Shown in pieces: positions 45,711-60,700 of a stretch of DNA of 64,000 nt. Source of the DNA: Ciona intestinalis. Taxonomy: Eukaryota; Chordata; Ascidiacea; Phlebobranchia; Cionidae. Below the pieces are notes generated by a model. That model worked only from the letters and a program-made list of their open reading frames with translations. It had not been told where the DNA came from and searched no databases. The stretch covers positions 6,493,106 through 6,557,105 of the forward strand of contig NC_020174.2 in NCBI RefSeq assembly GCF_000224145.3, read 5' to 3'. Both the position numbers and the translations under genes were made by a program. How positions within the stretch are numbered: the first letter of the stretch is position 1; each line of letters begins with the position of its first letter.

Positions 45711-48700
45711 ACCAACAATCCAGCGTATTAGATGTTGATGTCAAACAAAGCAAGATAATGTGGAACAATTACTATAGAGGAGGCAGCAATGGTGGATACA
45801 TCGGACATTATTACAACACTATATACGCCATGGATGTTAGTAGCGGGTATCCATATCCTCGCCAAATGGTGTTGGGAGGGATTGGGACCAATGGAATAAC
45901 TGGCTTCTCATACGACTGGGTCACTCGTAAGTTTTTTTTAAACAAGTATCCAGGATTGCTATATCTGATAGATAATCAAACTTCAATTTACGTAATAAAC
46001 TGCCCGCAGCATATTTTAACAACTTTGTCTGTTCTGTTAATTCCCTTCTCTTTGTTGTTTTAGTTGATTTGATCTACTTTACTGTGTTCGTAATTAAACA
46101 ACATGTTTTACGTTGCAGAGAAAATATATTTCCTGAACAAGTTTACCAGCGAGACTTACATAGAAGTTATAACTAGCGATCGAAGATATAGATTGGTTTT
46201 GCTGAAGGTGGTGGACGATCAACCCATAGCCATCACTGTTAACCCCATCAAAAGGTGAGACTTGGGTTAATATTTGGTTTCGTCCGCCATGTGTCATCAT
46301 TAAGGTTTGCTGTTAAGTGTCTTGTCCATAAACATAATATTAACATTTTAATTCAATAATGTTTTTGCGATTGTTCGTAACTTAATCTTTCACCCACAAT
46401 CATCCTTTGCACAAGTTGTTTATCAACTAATTCCTAAACACCCAATATATAACACAGGTTGTTGTATTGGGCTGACTATGGACAAAACCCTAAGATTGAA
46501 TCTGCGTATCTTGATGGGAGCAATCGTACAACACTTGCAACATCAGGTGTTGTACAACCACGTAGTATCGTGGTGGATTATACGAACCATGATGTGTATT
46601 GGTGCGATGCTAAGTCATCCACTATTGAAAAGGTGAGATGATGGCAACATAATGTTATTCTATATATGGGAGGTGGTTAGAACCAGGAATGGGAAATTCT
46701 GGTGTTTGTCTTTATATTTGAACCATTATTGCAAAATATCTTCTTATTGTTTATGTTATAAGAACATTGGTAATGTGAGATTTGATCTAATGAAAGGAAA
46801 ATATAAAAGCAATGATATGAAGTAACATATATATTCAACCTATCTACCCACACAGATGACATGGGATGGTAGTGTCAGAACAACTATTAGATCAGGGCGT
46901 AATTATCCGTCGCCTGAAGGGGTAGCTTTGTTCAATGGTTTCGTTTATTGGGTGGATTCCACTTGGAAAGCTGTGAGTGTGGATATTATATCTGGAAATA
47001 TTCGTTTTAAAGCTTGAAACATATTTATTAAATTGTACCATTTAGTGCTGCTCCATGTTTAAACAGTATTATAAGAATTGTTCCCAAAAAATAAAGTTTA
47101 AAAGACGTCATATTCATACACATTCTCACATTGTAATTATCTTTGCTAGTTTAATAGTTATACCTTCTACACACACCATTTAACCCCCCCTAGTTGTTCC
47201 GAGCCAGCAAAGACCCCACCAACCAAGATGACCCCGAGAAATTACGCGATGGTTTGGATAACTTACAAGATGTTGCGATATACGATTCATCCATGCAACC
47301 TGACGCATCTGCTGTGAGGGATTGTTTAGAACAATCTGCATAAGTTTGTGTATTAAGTTATTTGTATTCCATGGTTTTCATCTCAAGTGTTTTAGTGTAA
47401 AAACTAAAACCATCTTCAACGTTGGAAGAATTTGAACCAACATTTGGCGACAATTGTATCGTATTTACATGAGCTGTAATGTTTGGGTTGAGAATCCATG
47501 CTTTATAAGGCCAACCAATGAGTGGAAGCAACAAACCTAATTGTCCAATTAATTCCAGGACCACCCGTGCCTCACCAACAATGGTGGTTGTTCACAACTC
47601 TGCTTTGCCATGCCTGGTGCCAGCAGGGTGTGTAAGTGTGCGTTTGGTAAACTAGGTGAAGATGGAACATCATGCGATGGTATGTCGTCTATATATGTTG
47701 TTTTATACATAACTGTTTGTAAGACATACACACGTTTCAAGCATATTCACTCTTGTTTTGTAGAAATAGTTCTAAAAGCATGATAAAGGTGTAATTGAAT
47801 ATAAATATGTTTTAATAAAGTTACATTATATTATAATTACACGACCCCCCAGATACTGAGGACTACATAATCTACACGACCCAACGTGACATATCTTCCT
47901 TTCATATCGACCCCGATGACCACGCGCAAATATTCCGAACCGTCACCGCCTCTTACCCGATAGCTGCCACATATGATTTACAAGAACAAAGAGGTTACTT
48001 CTCAACTGTGAGTCGAACTTTATGTAAACGAAGTCTTACCATTATACTCGTGTATTGTTTTTTACTAAAAATGAAATAATTTTGTAATTTGTCATACAGT
48101 AGAAAAACAAAAAGCAAACAAAATATTAAAATGGTCATAAATTTTTTAAATGAATTTTTTTTAAATTTAAATCAAAATAAGTTAACACACAATCTATTTA
48201 AATACCTCCTTCAATATCCCCACATTACCCCCAACCCCACATTACGCCCAGATGCAAGGTAGTCGTTCACGCATCGGATACTTCCAACTTGATCAAGATC
48301 CAAACTACCCAAGATATATCGTGACATCTGGATTAAGAGCCCCTGAAGGTGAAGTCACCACAACATAGTGGGCATGGTTTATTATGGGGTGCTTGGGGGG
48401 TTAACATATACTTAAAGTTATAAATTATCTACTACATATAATATGAGTAACTTTGAAGGTAAATTATCCCATTTTGGAGTCAGCATTATCATAAAATTGT
48501 TTCTTTTGTAAGTTTTCATAACTCCATACAAAACCTCACCTACATAGAATAAATATATCCACCCAGGTTTGGACTTTGATTGGATACATCGTCGACTTTA
48601 CTTCACGGACAACGGGTTGAAGATCATCGGCTCCACTTCACCGGACGGCACTAACACAAGTACCGTGGTATCGGGGTTGTCACTGCCACGTGGCATCGTC

Positions 48701-51700
48701 GTGGATCCGTGTAGAGGTGATGACTCCTTGTCGGAGTGGATAGTTTAGATTTCCTATCAGCGGTTGGATTGCGTGTAGACCAGGGGTTTTAGGTTCAAGG
48801 CTCGGCGCTGCTACCATTGTGGGTGTATATAATATATGTGACCTTGGACATCACCTTTAAAGGCAATTGCTCCAACCCAGTGGTCACTAATGGGTTGTCT
48901 AAATTGTCAGCCGTACAAAAAACAATCACCCACAAAGTTTGTAATAGAAAGAAAATTATATTTAAAACTATTTTCCAAAATGACAACTTTCCCAGGTTAT
49001 TTATACTGGAGTGACTGGGGAACGCACACTATAGAAAGGTCATCGTTGGTTGGTAACGGACGTACCGTTATTATTGGTGATGATTTATTGTGGCCTAATG
49101 GAATTGCCATTGATTATGGTGAAGACAAGTTGTATTGGGCGGACGCTCAACCGTGAGTCAAAATATTTGTCTAAATTTTGAAACAATTAAGCGTTTTTTT
49201 AACCGGAACTGGTTATTGTTGCAGCTTTTTTTACTTTCTAAACTGAATAATACCTAATATGTTGCTCTTATGTACCATACACAACCTTACCACTTACATA
49301 TATAACCCCACCTGAGCAGAAGCAAGGAACGCGTGGAACGGAGCAACATGGACGGTACGGATCGTGAACTTCTCATACAAGGGTTGGACCATCCGTTTGC
49401 ATTAGCTGTGTTGGATCAGTTCATTTATTGGACGGATTGGAGCACTAGGGGGGTGTACAGGTGTTTAACTTATTACAATATAATGTTTATTCTGATTTCC
49501 ATTTATTATTTCTTGAGGATTTTATGTGTTTGGGTGAATATTTTTTTATAGTGTTTAAACCCTACTTTATTTTACTTTATCTGTTTTATTCTATATATTC
49601 CGACCCACTTTTCTTTTGCAACCTTTATTTGTTTTATATTTAATCCCTAATGTTTCAATCCTGAACAAATATATCCGAACATTAAACACCAACCAACTTC
49701 CACAGAGTTGAGAAGCAGACGGGGGGTTACGTGACGAAGATGCGGACACAATTACCATCAACACCCATGGACGTCGTTGCTTTCTCCACGCGAGGGCAGG
49801 GTGAATGTAAAGGTTACAACCCATGCAACAGGTGGGGGGGTGCTAGTTGTTGAACCTATGTGTAAATGTTTATGCGTAAAAGTTGTTTTTTTATATAATT
49901 TTATAACAACTTTGTATTATAATTATTCCTCCCCCCAGATTAAACGGAGGTTGTAGCCATATTTGCACCGTTGGCCCCGAGAACACGGCCGAATGTAGTT
50001 GCCCGACCGGGGACGGGAAGAAATATTATCTTGCGAATAATAACAAGGATTGCATTGTGGATGTAAGTTGTTGGGAATTAATACAATGGTGTTTTATAAC
50101 TCATGCAAATTTGTTGTTATTGTTGATTGTGTTCTGTATAGGTAAGGTCCATTAATGCAGCACGCTGGCAGTTATAGAATGAATTCTCTATCATTATATA
50201 GACTAAAATATAATGTGTTAGATTATTCATACAGATAACACCCAGCATTACAGACTGGTCAAGATCGATGCAACACAAACCAATATACGTGTTCGAATGG
50301 TATTTGTCGTCCCATTAGTTGGTTGTGCGATGGTTATTCTGATTGTAGCGATGGAGAGGATGAATCGGAGAGGTCGTGTGGTGGGTACATAGATATCTTA
50401 TGAACATATAACTTGTGATGGTGGTTATGTCAGCCATACAAAATATTGATCACCAACAAAGTCATATATGTTTGTTTGAAACAATTTATCGCAGCCTTCT
50501 GGTAAGGTTGGTAAGACTGTCATTACCCCACCATGTGAGGAAGTTCCATCCACTGTCCTATACAACTGCCCACACATGTAATGTTATTGTACTTGATGAT
50601 ATGTATTTATCACCACAACGTTTACAAACCCAGCGGACAACACTTGCGAGTCCCATCGACACCGGTGTCCCAACGGACGTTGCATCCCGATATCGTTCGT
50701 TTGTGACTTTGACGATGACTGTGGTGATGGCTCAGATGAACAAGGGTGTCGTAAGTTTCTACAAATAATATATTTCTTATATTTAAATTGATTTTATTTG
50801 AATATGAGACTGTTGATACTATTTTAGACAAAATATATTTTTTATGGTAAACTATTTGTTGGACTTAATGTGTTGTATAACTCAACCTCATAATCCCCAC
50901 ACAGCTGTCCCAACTTGTTCAAGCGATGAATTCACTTGTTTATATGGTCGTTGTTTATCTATGAGCCAAGTATGCAATGGGTACGATAACTGTAAGGACG
51001 GGGTGGTCTCGGATGAAGTGGGATGCGAACATACAACGTGCAGACCTGGTTATGTAAGTTGGGTAGCTTAGTTCGGTTCATTAGATTTGATATTTACACA
51101 TGTGTTTAACACGCATGCGGGGGCATATGTATAACTATAACACACATGCGGGGGCATATGTATAACCATAACTATAAATACATTAAACAGGCAAAGTAAC
51201 ATAAGGAATAAACAAGTAGTGATAGTTGAATGATCAGCGTGTTGGACATAACCTGAAAACTCTTGAATATTATCACAGCAAAACATGTTCATGTATTGTG
51301 TATACGTATCCCCTTTTGTATTTACCGGCGTCGTGATGTTGTGTGTCTATGGATATTTATATTAATATTAACTTTCCCCCCCACAGCATAAATGCACGAA
51401 TACCAATGTATGTATATGGGGTGGGTGGGTTTGCGATGGAGATAATGATTGCGGGGACAACTCAGACGAAGCTCCCGTGTTTTGTGGTGGGTAGTTTATT
51501 CAATGTAACTTTATGTTAATAATATAGTTTAAATATAAACTGGTTTTGGCAATAATAGCGAAGTATAATTTATAAATATGATATGACATTGCCCGTTTGA
51601 CTATGATTCTCTGGTGTATAAATATAATATGAAACTTAATTAATAACCTTGTATATAATGCATTCAATGAACCCCAATATATATAAAACCCCACTCCACA

Positions 51701-54700
51701 GATGGTAAAACTTGTCGATCAAACCAATTTCAATGTGACAATGTCTACCAGTGCGTGTCCTTAAGTTGGTATTGTGACGGATATAACGATTGTGACGATG
51801 GCTCAGATGAACCAAGCGATTGCGATCATCCTGATCGAACGTGTCCTGCCGGTTCCTTTACGTGCGATAACGGGAGGTGTATCGATCTCGATTGGGTGGG
51901 TTGCGTTAAAACATGAAAATATCAATAAAACTGACTTTAACTTTAAGTTTGTAAACTGTAAAATAATGTAAAGAAAAATATTTAGAATAAAAAGAATAAG
52001 TTTGATAACTTTTAATGATCCTTGGCTTGGAGCTGTTATGTGTTTCGTCCATGAAACATCTTTGTAATGATGGTAGGGTTATGGTTGAAACACGGTGTGT
52101 CTTGTTGCTGTGACTTTTTTAACTTTAGTTTCCCAGCAATTGATATTTAGAAGTTGCGTTGTATTTTAACAACACGTGTTTTTATTTAAAGATCTGCAAC
52201 GGGAACAACGATTGCAGCGATAACTCCGATGAAGACGACCGACACGACTGCGATAGTCGGACCTGTCAATCAAATGAATTCACGTGTGCGGCAAATCCAC
52301 CAGGACATAGCAGGTTAGTTGTCATGTTGGAACGCCAGCTAGACCAGAAGTTACAGGTTCAAGTATCTATGCTGCCATTCAGTGGTCAGTAATGGGTTGT
52401 CTAAATCATTAATTTAATATTCCATAACATATATATCCAGATATATTTCAAACTTATCCCTCCAGATGTATTTCAAACTTGTTCGTTTGCGATGGTGATC
52501 CTGATTGTGAAGACGGCGCGGACGAACTTTTACCGTCTTGCCCCAAACCAACTTGTAACAGCAATCAATTCAACTGTAGTAACGGATTGTGTATTCCTAA
52601 ATATTTTGTGTAAGTTTCTGGTATAGAACAGCGTCCTTATGTTTTTTATAACTTTAATGTTATTTATCTTTAAATTAAAAACAAAATCTAGTTTTTTTAA
52701 ATGTTCTAGAATCTCCTTAAATGTACACAGAGATTTATATTAATTGATAATCAAACATTTCACAAACTCTTAAAAGAACTTGTTTAATTGTGAATATATT
52801 GGATGTCATTAGTGGTGAAATTTATAGTAAGGACTTTGGAAAAATGTTTGTTTTATAAATTAAACACATGGTATATCCCCCAGTTGCGACCATGACAACG
52901 ATTGTGGCGATTATAGCGACGAACACACCGATTGTGTCTACCAAACATGTCGTGCGTACCAGTTTACGTGCGAGAACGGGAAGTGTATTTCAACATGGTG
53001 GAGATGTGACGGCAGAGATGACTGCGGCGATGGTTCAGATGAAGATGGTTGCCGTGAGTATTATTGTTCATTGTGCTCATTGTAAGCGTGCTGTAACCAC
53101 TGTCGTTTTATCGCTGTATCAATGTCTCGCCGTTTCAAATATATTTTAATCTGTAATCGAAGACACAAACACAAGTTATTACTACCCACGCAGCCACCGG
53201 CCCCCCAACCTGCCCCCCCGATCAGTTCCGGTGCAAGAATGGTCAATGTATTGATGGCGGGTTAGTTTGTGATCGCAACCCTGATTGTACGGATAGAAGC
53301 GATGAAGAGAGGTGTGGACTGAACGAATGCGCAACCATTGCATCGAACCAATGCGCTCAACTATGTGTGGATACGCCTACAAGTTACTATTGTGATTGTA
53401 ACAAAGGTATATTGTGATTGTAACAAAGGTATATTGTGATTCATGTTTTGCAATTTCTTTTGTTGTTTGTATTCTTTGCAAAAATCTTCACTTTCGTTAA
53501 GATTATACATGAAGTATATTTAACCGCAAGCCATGCAACACAGGGTACCGTCTCCTACCCGATGGCAAAGCATGTGAGGATATGAATGAATGCATTGAAA
53601 CACCGTGGGTTTGTTCGCAATTGTGCGATAACACGGAGGGTTCATATTACTGCAAGTGCGGGGGCGGATACTTACGCGAAGCTGACGGGAAAACTTGTCG
53701 ACAAAACTCGGGGGTTGATCCTTATATAATGTTTAGTAACAGGTAAAGGTCTTATATATGTTTTATTAGTTTGTACAAAAGTGCACGAATTTGTAGACAA
53801 ATATATATTGAGTTTGGTATTCTATGTGCTTACACACTATTAGGAATATATTTAACTTCACCCCAGGTATTACATAAGGAAGATATCAACAGATGGAAGG
53901 AACTACCAACTCGTAACAGGGGGAATGGATAGAGTCGTGGCGTTGGACTACCATTACCAGTAAACCAAGTTTTTACTTTTTGTGTTTAATTGCGGAATAA
54001 GGGCAAATAAAGATTATAATTGTAAAAAAGCTTTAAATAAAGTTCTATATATATTTATATATTGAACTTTTGAAAAAAGTTTTTTTTTTGTGATTTTAAA
54101 GAAGATATCTTTCAATTATTACACACACATGGCAACAACATCTATTGTTTGTTCAGAGATCAGAGATTGTTCTGGACGGACGTTATGGCTCATGAGATCG
54201 GTAGCATTAGGTTCGACGGAAGCGATCGCAAGGTGTTGTTTCATCGTGAAGTTCCTGATGGGGAGGGATTGGCTGTGGAGTGGGTGACACGGAAGTTGTA
54301 TTGGGTGGGTGGTTGTGCATTGATGCTTCAAGCAGTGTATGTACGTGGTAGCTCAAAAGCGGGCACGAGGTGTATGAAACAGAACACCCGTGTTATAACG
54401 ACTGTCGTTGCACCGCCATGCGAGGATAAATAAGTTACATACGTGGTAGCTCAAAAGCGGGCACGAGGTGTATGAAACAGAACATTTGTGTTATAACGAC
54501 TGTTGTTGCCCCGCCATGCGAGCATAAATAAGTTAGATCCGTGATAACTTGTAAGCGGGCATGAGATGTATGAAACAGAACACCCGTGTTATAATGACTG
54601 TCGTTGCCCGCCATGCGAGGATAAATTACACCCACTCTCCCAACAGTTAGACGGTTCATTACAAGCATTGTTCGTATCGGAGCTGAACGGGACGAGCAAG

Positions 54701-57700
54701 CGAACTTTAATGTCGGGTTGTATCGATGTTAACCGAACATATTGTTTCCACACACCTCGCGCATTGGTGGTTCATCCAAAGAGAAGGTGGGTCAACCATG
54801 GTTTGTTGGTGTCCTGTGTTTTAGTTGTTAATATTATTTAATTTTGCTCCTAATGGAACAGAAAATAAAGTTTATTATGGTTATAATAATTTACTTAGGT
54901 AACTTGTGAGCATCAAAATCTTCACACACGCACATGTTGCAATAAACATTCACTGATTGTTTTGTTCCCAGTTTGTTATTGTGGTCGGACGCCGGGGTCG
55001 TCCCTTACATCGGCAAAGCTTACTTGAACGGGGGGGGACCAACCGCCGTAATAACTACCGGTATAAGTTTCCCGTCAGCGCTGACTGTAGATTATGTGAC
55101 GGAACGTATTTATTGGGGAGATTCTCACATTGATTCAATACAGTGAGTATTTGTGGTGGGTGTTTTACTGGGCTTGTCTTTCCCACGATTTGCTTATGCT
55201 GTATCATCAATTTAACCGTTTAAACACACGTCAAGTCATACATAGTAACCTAAAAAAACAAGGTTTATGAAAATCCATCCAAGTAAATATATTGTTTCCG
55301 TTTAATTTATGTTGAATTAAAAAACATATGAAGTTAACTGCGCACCACCTTCAAGTTGGTGACCACGAAACATCCGCATCTCAGGTTCTCGGACATGGAC
55401 GGGAACAATCGACATCGTTTATATTTACAAGGACAACAATTTTACCCAAAACCTTACGCTTTATCTTTCTTTGAAAGTTATATTTATTGGACTGACTGGT
55501 CAACTTACTCTATGTATAAGGTGAGTCCATATCACCAACTTTCTTTATTAATTTAAACTTTGACACTTTAGTCTTGATTAAATAATTATTAAACATTCTT
55601 CAGAGGTATAATTAGTAAAAAACAAAATGAATTATAATTTAAATGATTTTAAGTGTTTATAGGGATGGCTAAATGTTAATTTGTGTCAGATGATAACAAC
55701 GGGTTTATCTCCTACCCCAATATACCCTATATATAAATTACACCATACGAACATTACTACTTTGTATAACCAAAGGCCCATGGATTGGATGGCTCAGACT
55801 TCCAACTTTTAGTCAACACGACGCATCGACCGTATGATCTACACGTCGTGCATCCGTACAGACAAGATACACGAGGTGAATATTATAGACAAGATACAAC
55901 ATGGAAGCAACGACAGTCAGCGGCCGGAAATAATAGTTTTACAGAAACTTTAATTCTTTTTTTATTGGTGAATGTGAGTTAATGTTATTTATCACTTCGC
56001 GTCTGAGAGCGAAGATCAAATTAATAATTACCAACAAAAAGGTGGAAATTATCAGCAAAACAAAAGTTATTAAAATACTAAACATGAATTTTGACGTAAA
56101 GTTACAATTATGAAACAAAACTCTGCCCACACTTTTGTTCCTAACCCCCATATCCCCCCCCAGTGTCGAACCCATGCGCCACGAACAATGGCGATTGTTC
56201 TCACTTATGTTTGTTAACAATCAATGGACAAAGGGAATGCAAATGCCCCGATAATTTTGAATCTGTTGGAATCGGAATCAACAGTCACAAGTTAGTTTGT
56301 TTTAAATATTAAGAAATTCACTTAAATAAGTGTAGCGGTAAAAGTAAGAAAACTTATTTAACTCAACTTTTTAAATACTTGTTTAGTTAAAACTACCTGC
56401 TGTTGTTTATCGCTTAGACTAATATTTGTCTCAGATAGTAGTTACCAGATACCTAGCAACCAACATTAGACCCCCGTGTATATTCTAGATGTTTCCCCGC
56501 GTGTACTTCTGCACAATACAGATGCGACACCAGTGAGAAATGTATCCCGATATATTGGAAATGTGACGGCGTGAATGATTGCCCCGATGGCAGCGACGAA
56601 CCTGACACTTGTCGTGAGTTGATGTGTTTAAACAATTAGCTTTATATAGACGCAAACTATTTAATAAAAAAGTTAATTTTTATTCTAAACCTGCTTTACC
56701 TATTTTAATGCTGTATAGTGTTGGAAACAATCATGTTGCCCGGATGGTATGGGTTCAAGGCTCGATGCTGCCACCATTGTGGGTGTATGTGTCCTTGGGC
56801 AAGACTCTTAAATTGCCGTCCCGTGTCATTGTAATCCACTGTCTTACAATATTAGTTTGAATATTTATTCCAAATAAAGCTAAACATTTCCAGCACCTCG
56901 ATATTGCGATGCGGGTTACTTCCAATGCGTCGACTATGGTTGCGTTAAACCTGAATATATGTGCGATGGTGACAACGATTGTGAGGACGGGAGCGACGAG
57001 GTTAACTGTGGTAAGTAGGGGGAGGGGAAGATGATACATGAGAAAGATTTATAGGTTTTGTTCCAAACTTTAAATCTGTGATGTGGTACTTGTTTACAAA
57101 GTTGCAAAAATATCAATGAAATATTTAGTTTATTTGCAAAGTCGTTATTCGCAACAGTTTTTTAAAATGCAAAAACCTTTTATTCTAAATCCTCACCTTG
57201 CACTACAGATGACTATCCGTGTCTGGACAGCCAGTTCAAATGCAACAATGGTAAATGTTTGAGCAACACATGGCTGTGTAACGGTATCGATGAATGTGGT
57301 GACGGTAGTGATGAAGAGGAAGGAATGTGCAGGTGGGAGTTGGGTGGGAGGGTGTTGTATCGTGATCTTTAACCTGATTATTATTCCCCACCAGCGAACG
57401 TACTTGCCCCGTAGGGAACTTTCAATGCGATAACGGACGTTGCATCCCGAGTAACTGGTGGTGTGATGTGGACGATGATTGTGGAGACGGATCAGATGAA
57501 CCAGCTGCTGTTTGTAGTAAGTTGGTGTGCTGTATGACGGGTTACGCGTTCAAGGCTCGTCGCTGCTACTATTGTGAGCGTATATGTCCTTGTGCAAGAC
57601 TACCTTTGATTGCAAGAAGCAAAGGGTTGATGTTGCTTGAATAAAACGAAGTTGATATGTTTGCATTATATGATTTAACACACAATGTTTTCCTCCACAG

Positions 57701-60700
57701 ACAGCGACCAACATAGATGTCGGCCGGAGATTGACTTTGCTTGCCATACAACGTACAGGTAAATACAACGTACAGGTAAATACAACGTACAGGTAAATAC
57801 AACGTACAGGTAAATACAACGTACAGGTAAATACAACGTACAGGTAAATACAACGTACAGGTAAATACAACATACAGGTAAATACAACGTACAGGTAAAT
57901 ACAACGTACAGGTAAATACAACGTACAGGTAAATACAAAGAAAACACAAACCTGTTGTTGTAACACACAGTGTCGCCCAATATTATTCAATATCCATCAA
58001 TTAGGCCGTGCAATAAAGTGAATAAATATTGTGTAAACACCAACCTCCGTATACACAGATGCATTCCTATGTGGGCAGTTTGTAATGGCAACGACGATTG
58101 CTACGATAATTCGGACGAAGCTTTGTGTTCTGAAACCACATGCAACCCGTGAGTTATGGCTTGGTTGTTTCAACTTTTCCCTATTAACCCTCCCCCCTGA
58201 CAGTGTAAACGACTTCCGTTGCACCAACCATCGTTGTATACCCCTACGTTGGAAATGTGATGGTTGGAATGATTGTGGAGATAATTCTGATGAACTTGGT
58301 TGCGTTCCACGATCATGCAGTGAAAGTGAATTCAGATGCGACAATCAACAGTGAGTATTTAGCAGCAAAACTTAAATATCTATGTTTTTCATGTTTGAAG
58401 CAAGGTTTCAAGCTATTTTAATATTACCATAAATATATATTTAATAAACCATTTAATAAACATCCACACAACAGATGCATCCCTCAATCATGGGTTTGCA
58501 ACCAGAACGACAACTGTGGCGATGGGTCCGATGAAAAAGGTTGCACGGCTTCCACTTGTTTACCAGGTTTGTGGATTCATATGTTTTAGTATTAGGAGGG
58601 CAACCGTTATAATATCCCTATGTTTTTATGAAATGCTGTCATTAAAAGTGTGCCCTGAAAGTTAATTTAAATTTGATATGAACATCATCTTATCCCAGGT
58701 TACTTTGAATGCACATCGGGACACTGCGTTCCATCGTCCGTACAATGCGATGGAGATCGCGATTGCATGGATGCAAGCGACGAAGCATCGTGTGTACCAA
58801 GGTTTCCAGGTGGAAGGTTTTGTCCAACAGCGAGGTTTCAATGCGATAATCACGTTTGTATAAACCCAAGGTAAGTTTATGTAAAGTATTGTGGGGACAA
58901 AGTTTGTAAAACTTAATCTTAATCTCACGCACATGTGAGCTAGAGAGAAATGTTCACAATGTTTATGTGGTCAACACACAACAACCATCCTTGTTATAAC
59001 ATGGTTGACAATAACTTTTATTGGTCTCTTCGATTACGGTAGCGAAGATTTAAAACAGAAAGTTGTTGTTCCATAGTTTCCGATGTGATGGACATAACGA
59101 CTGTGGGGACGAATCAGATGAACTACCGAGTGTGTGCGGTAAGATCCCAACTGCTTAGGTGGTTCAAAGTAACATGGGTGGTCAAGTATTTGATTATTTC
59201 ATATTTGTCAATATTTGGTTTTTAACTGAAAATAAGTTTCTTATAAAACAATGTGTATATGTAGCTGCGGGTCGATGTATTGACTTAATAATACTAAAAC
59301 ATTATGTTTCTTACTTGATAGTAAGCATTAGGCATATATTGACCTCTTTAATTGCACACATGTTATATACTTGAAATCTGATTTAACGCTGTAGTAGTGT
59401 ATATCGATTAAAATATTAATGTGATTACAATATGTTATTACTCGTTTATTTCTTTATAGAATCGGTAAATTGTACGGGTCGTTTCCGTTGTTTAAAAACA
59501 CGAATCTGTATTTATAATAATAAGAAATGCGATGGCAACGATGATTGTAAAGATGGAAGTGATGAAAGCGTTGAGATGTGCCATCCAACCACTGTTGCCC
59601 CTATGTGCAAGTAAGATGTCTGTATGTATAATATTACTATCTTAATCTAATTGTTCGTCACCCTAGACCTGGTGAATACAAATGTTTCAACGGCAAATGT
59701 GTTTCCAAGAATGTGATTTGTGATTCAGTTGACGATTGTGGAGATGAGACAGATGAAAGTGGTTGCCGTGAGTAATAGACTAAAGATTCTGCAAGTAATG
59801 CATAAAAAATAGACATAAAAGTTACTTTGCTTCTAATTTTATTCCATCATGATAGTCAATTCAACCTTATTATGTTGACACAGATAAAGGCGACACGACC
59901 CACACCTGCAATGACAGTCCATGTGAACAGACGTGCACACCGATACCAGCATTGGACGGGGTGCCCGGGTATTATCTTTGTTCATGCGATGCAGGGTTTA
60001 AGGTCATTCAATATTAAGTTAATGTTTAGTTTTACTACAATTGTGCATATGTTGCTTGTTGGAACATATGAAGCAAACATTCCTTCACAACCAGATAAAC
60101 GACGACGATCGATCATCGTGTCTTGATGTAAACGAATGTGTTGAAAATTGGGCAACTTGTTCACAAATATGTCAGAACATGAAAGGTTCTCGTCAATGTT
60201 CGTGCGACGACGGATACGTGCTCTCTGGTGACTCAGAGTGTTCAGCACAAGGTAGTGCCGGCATTGAAGATAAATTGTATTTAACATGGATGTTCGGCGA
60301 CAATTATAATTATTTTTTTCACTATTTTTGGTGTAAACAACTTCAACTATACTCTGGGTTCCTCAGCGAATTCAAACCTTATATTATAACCAGGGTTTTC
60401 GATGTTATTGATCGCTGATGAACAAGATGTGGCAACATATGATATAGTGAACGATAAAGAGGCCAAACTAATACAAAGGCAACTACGTGTTGGTGCGCTC
60501 GATTATGCTTACTTGGGAGGGGAACAAAATGTTCTTGTGTGGACGGACACTGCATCTCATACTGGTGTGTCATTCATATAAATACCGTGTGTGAATAAAC
60601 CTATATATGTTATAGGATGTCTATGGATCCCAAAAAATGACTTAAAATTAGTTCATGGTGATTAGATTTCAAACTATGTTGATATTTTTTTTACATTTAT

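Noticed and set aside
57550..57990. Minus-strand frames with [15 protein letters not shown] repeats
   Set aside because: These are reverse translations of the 17-bp donor minisatellite.
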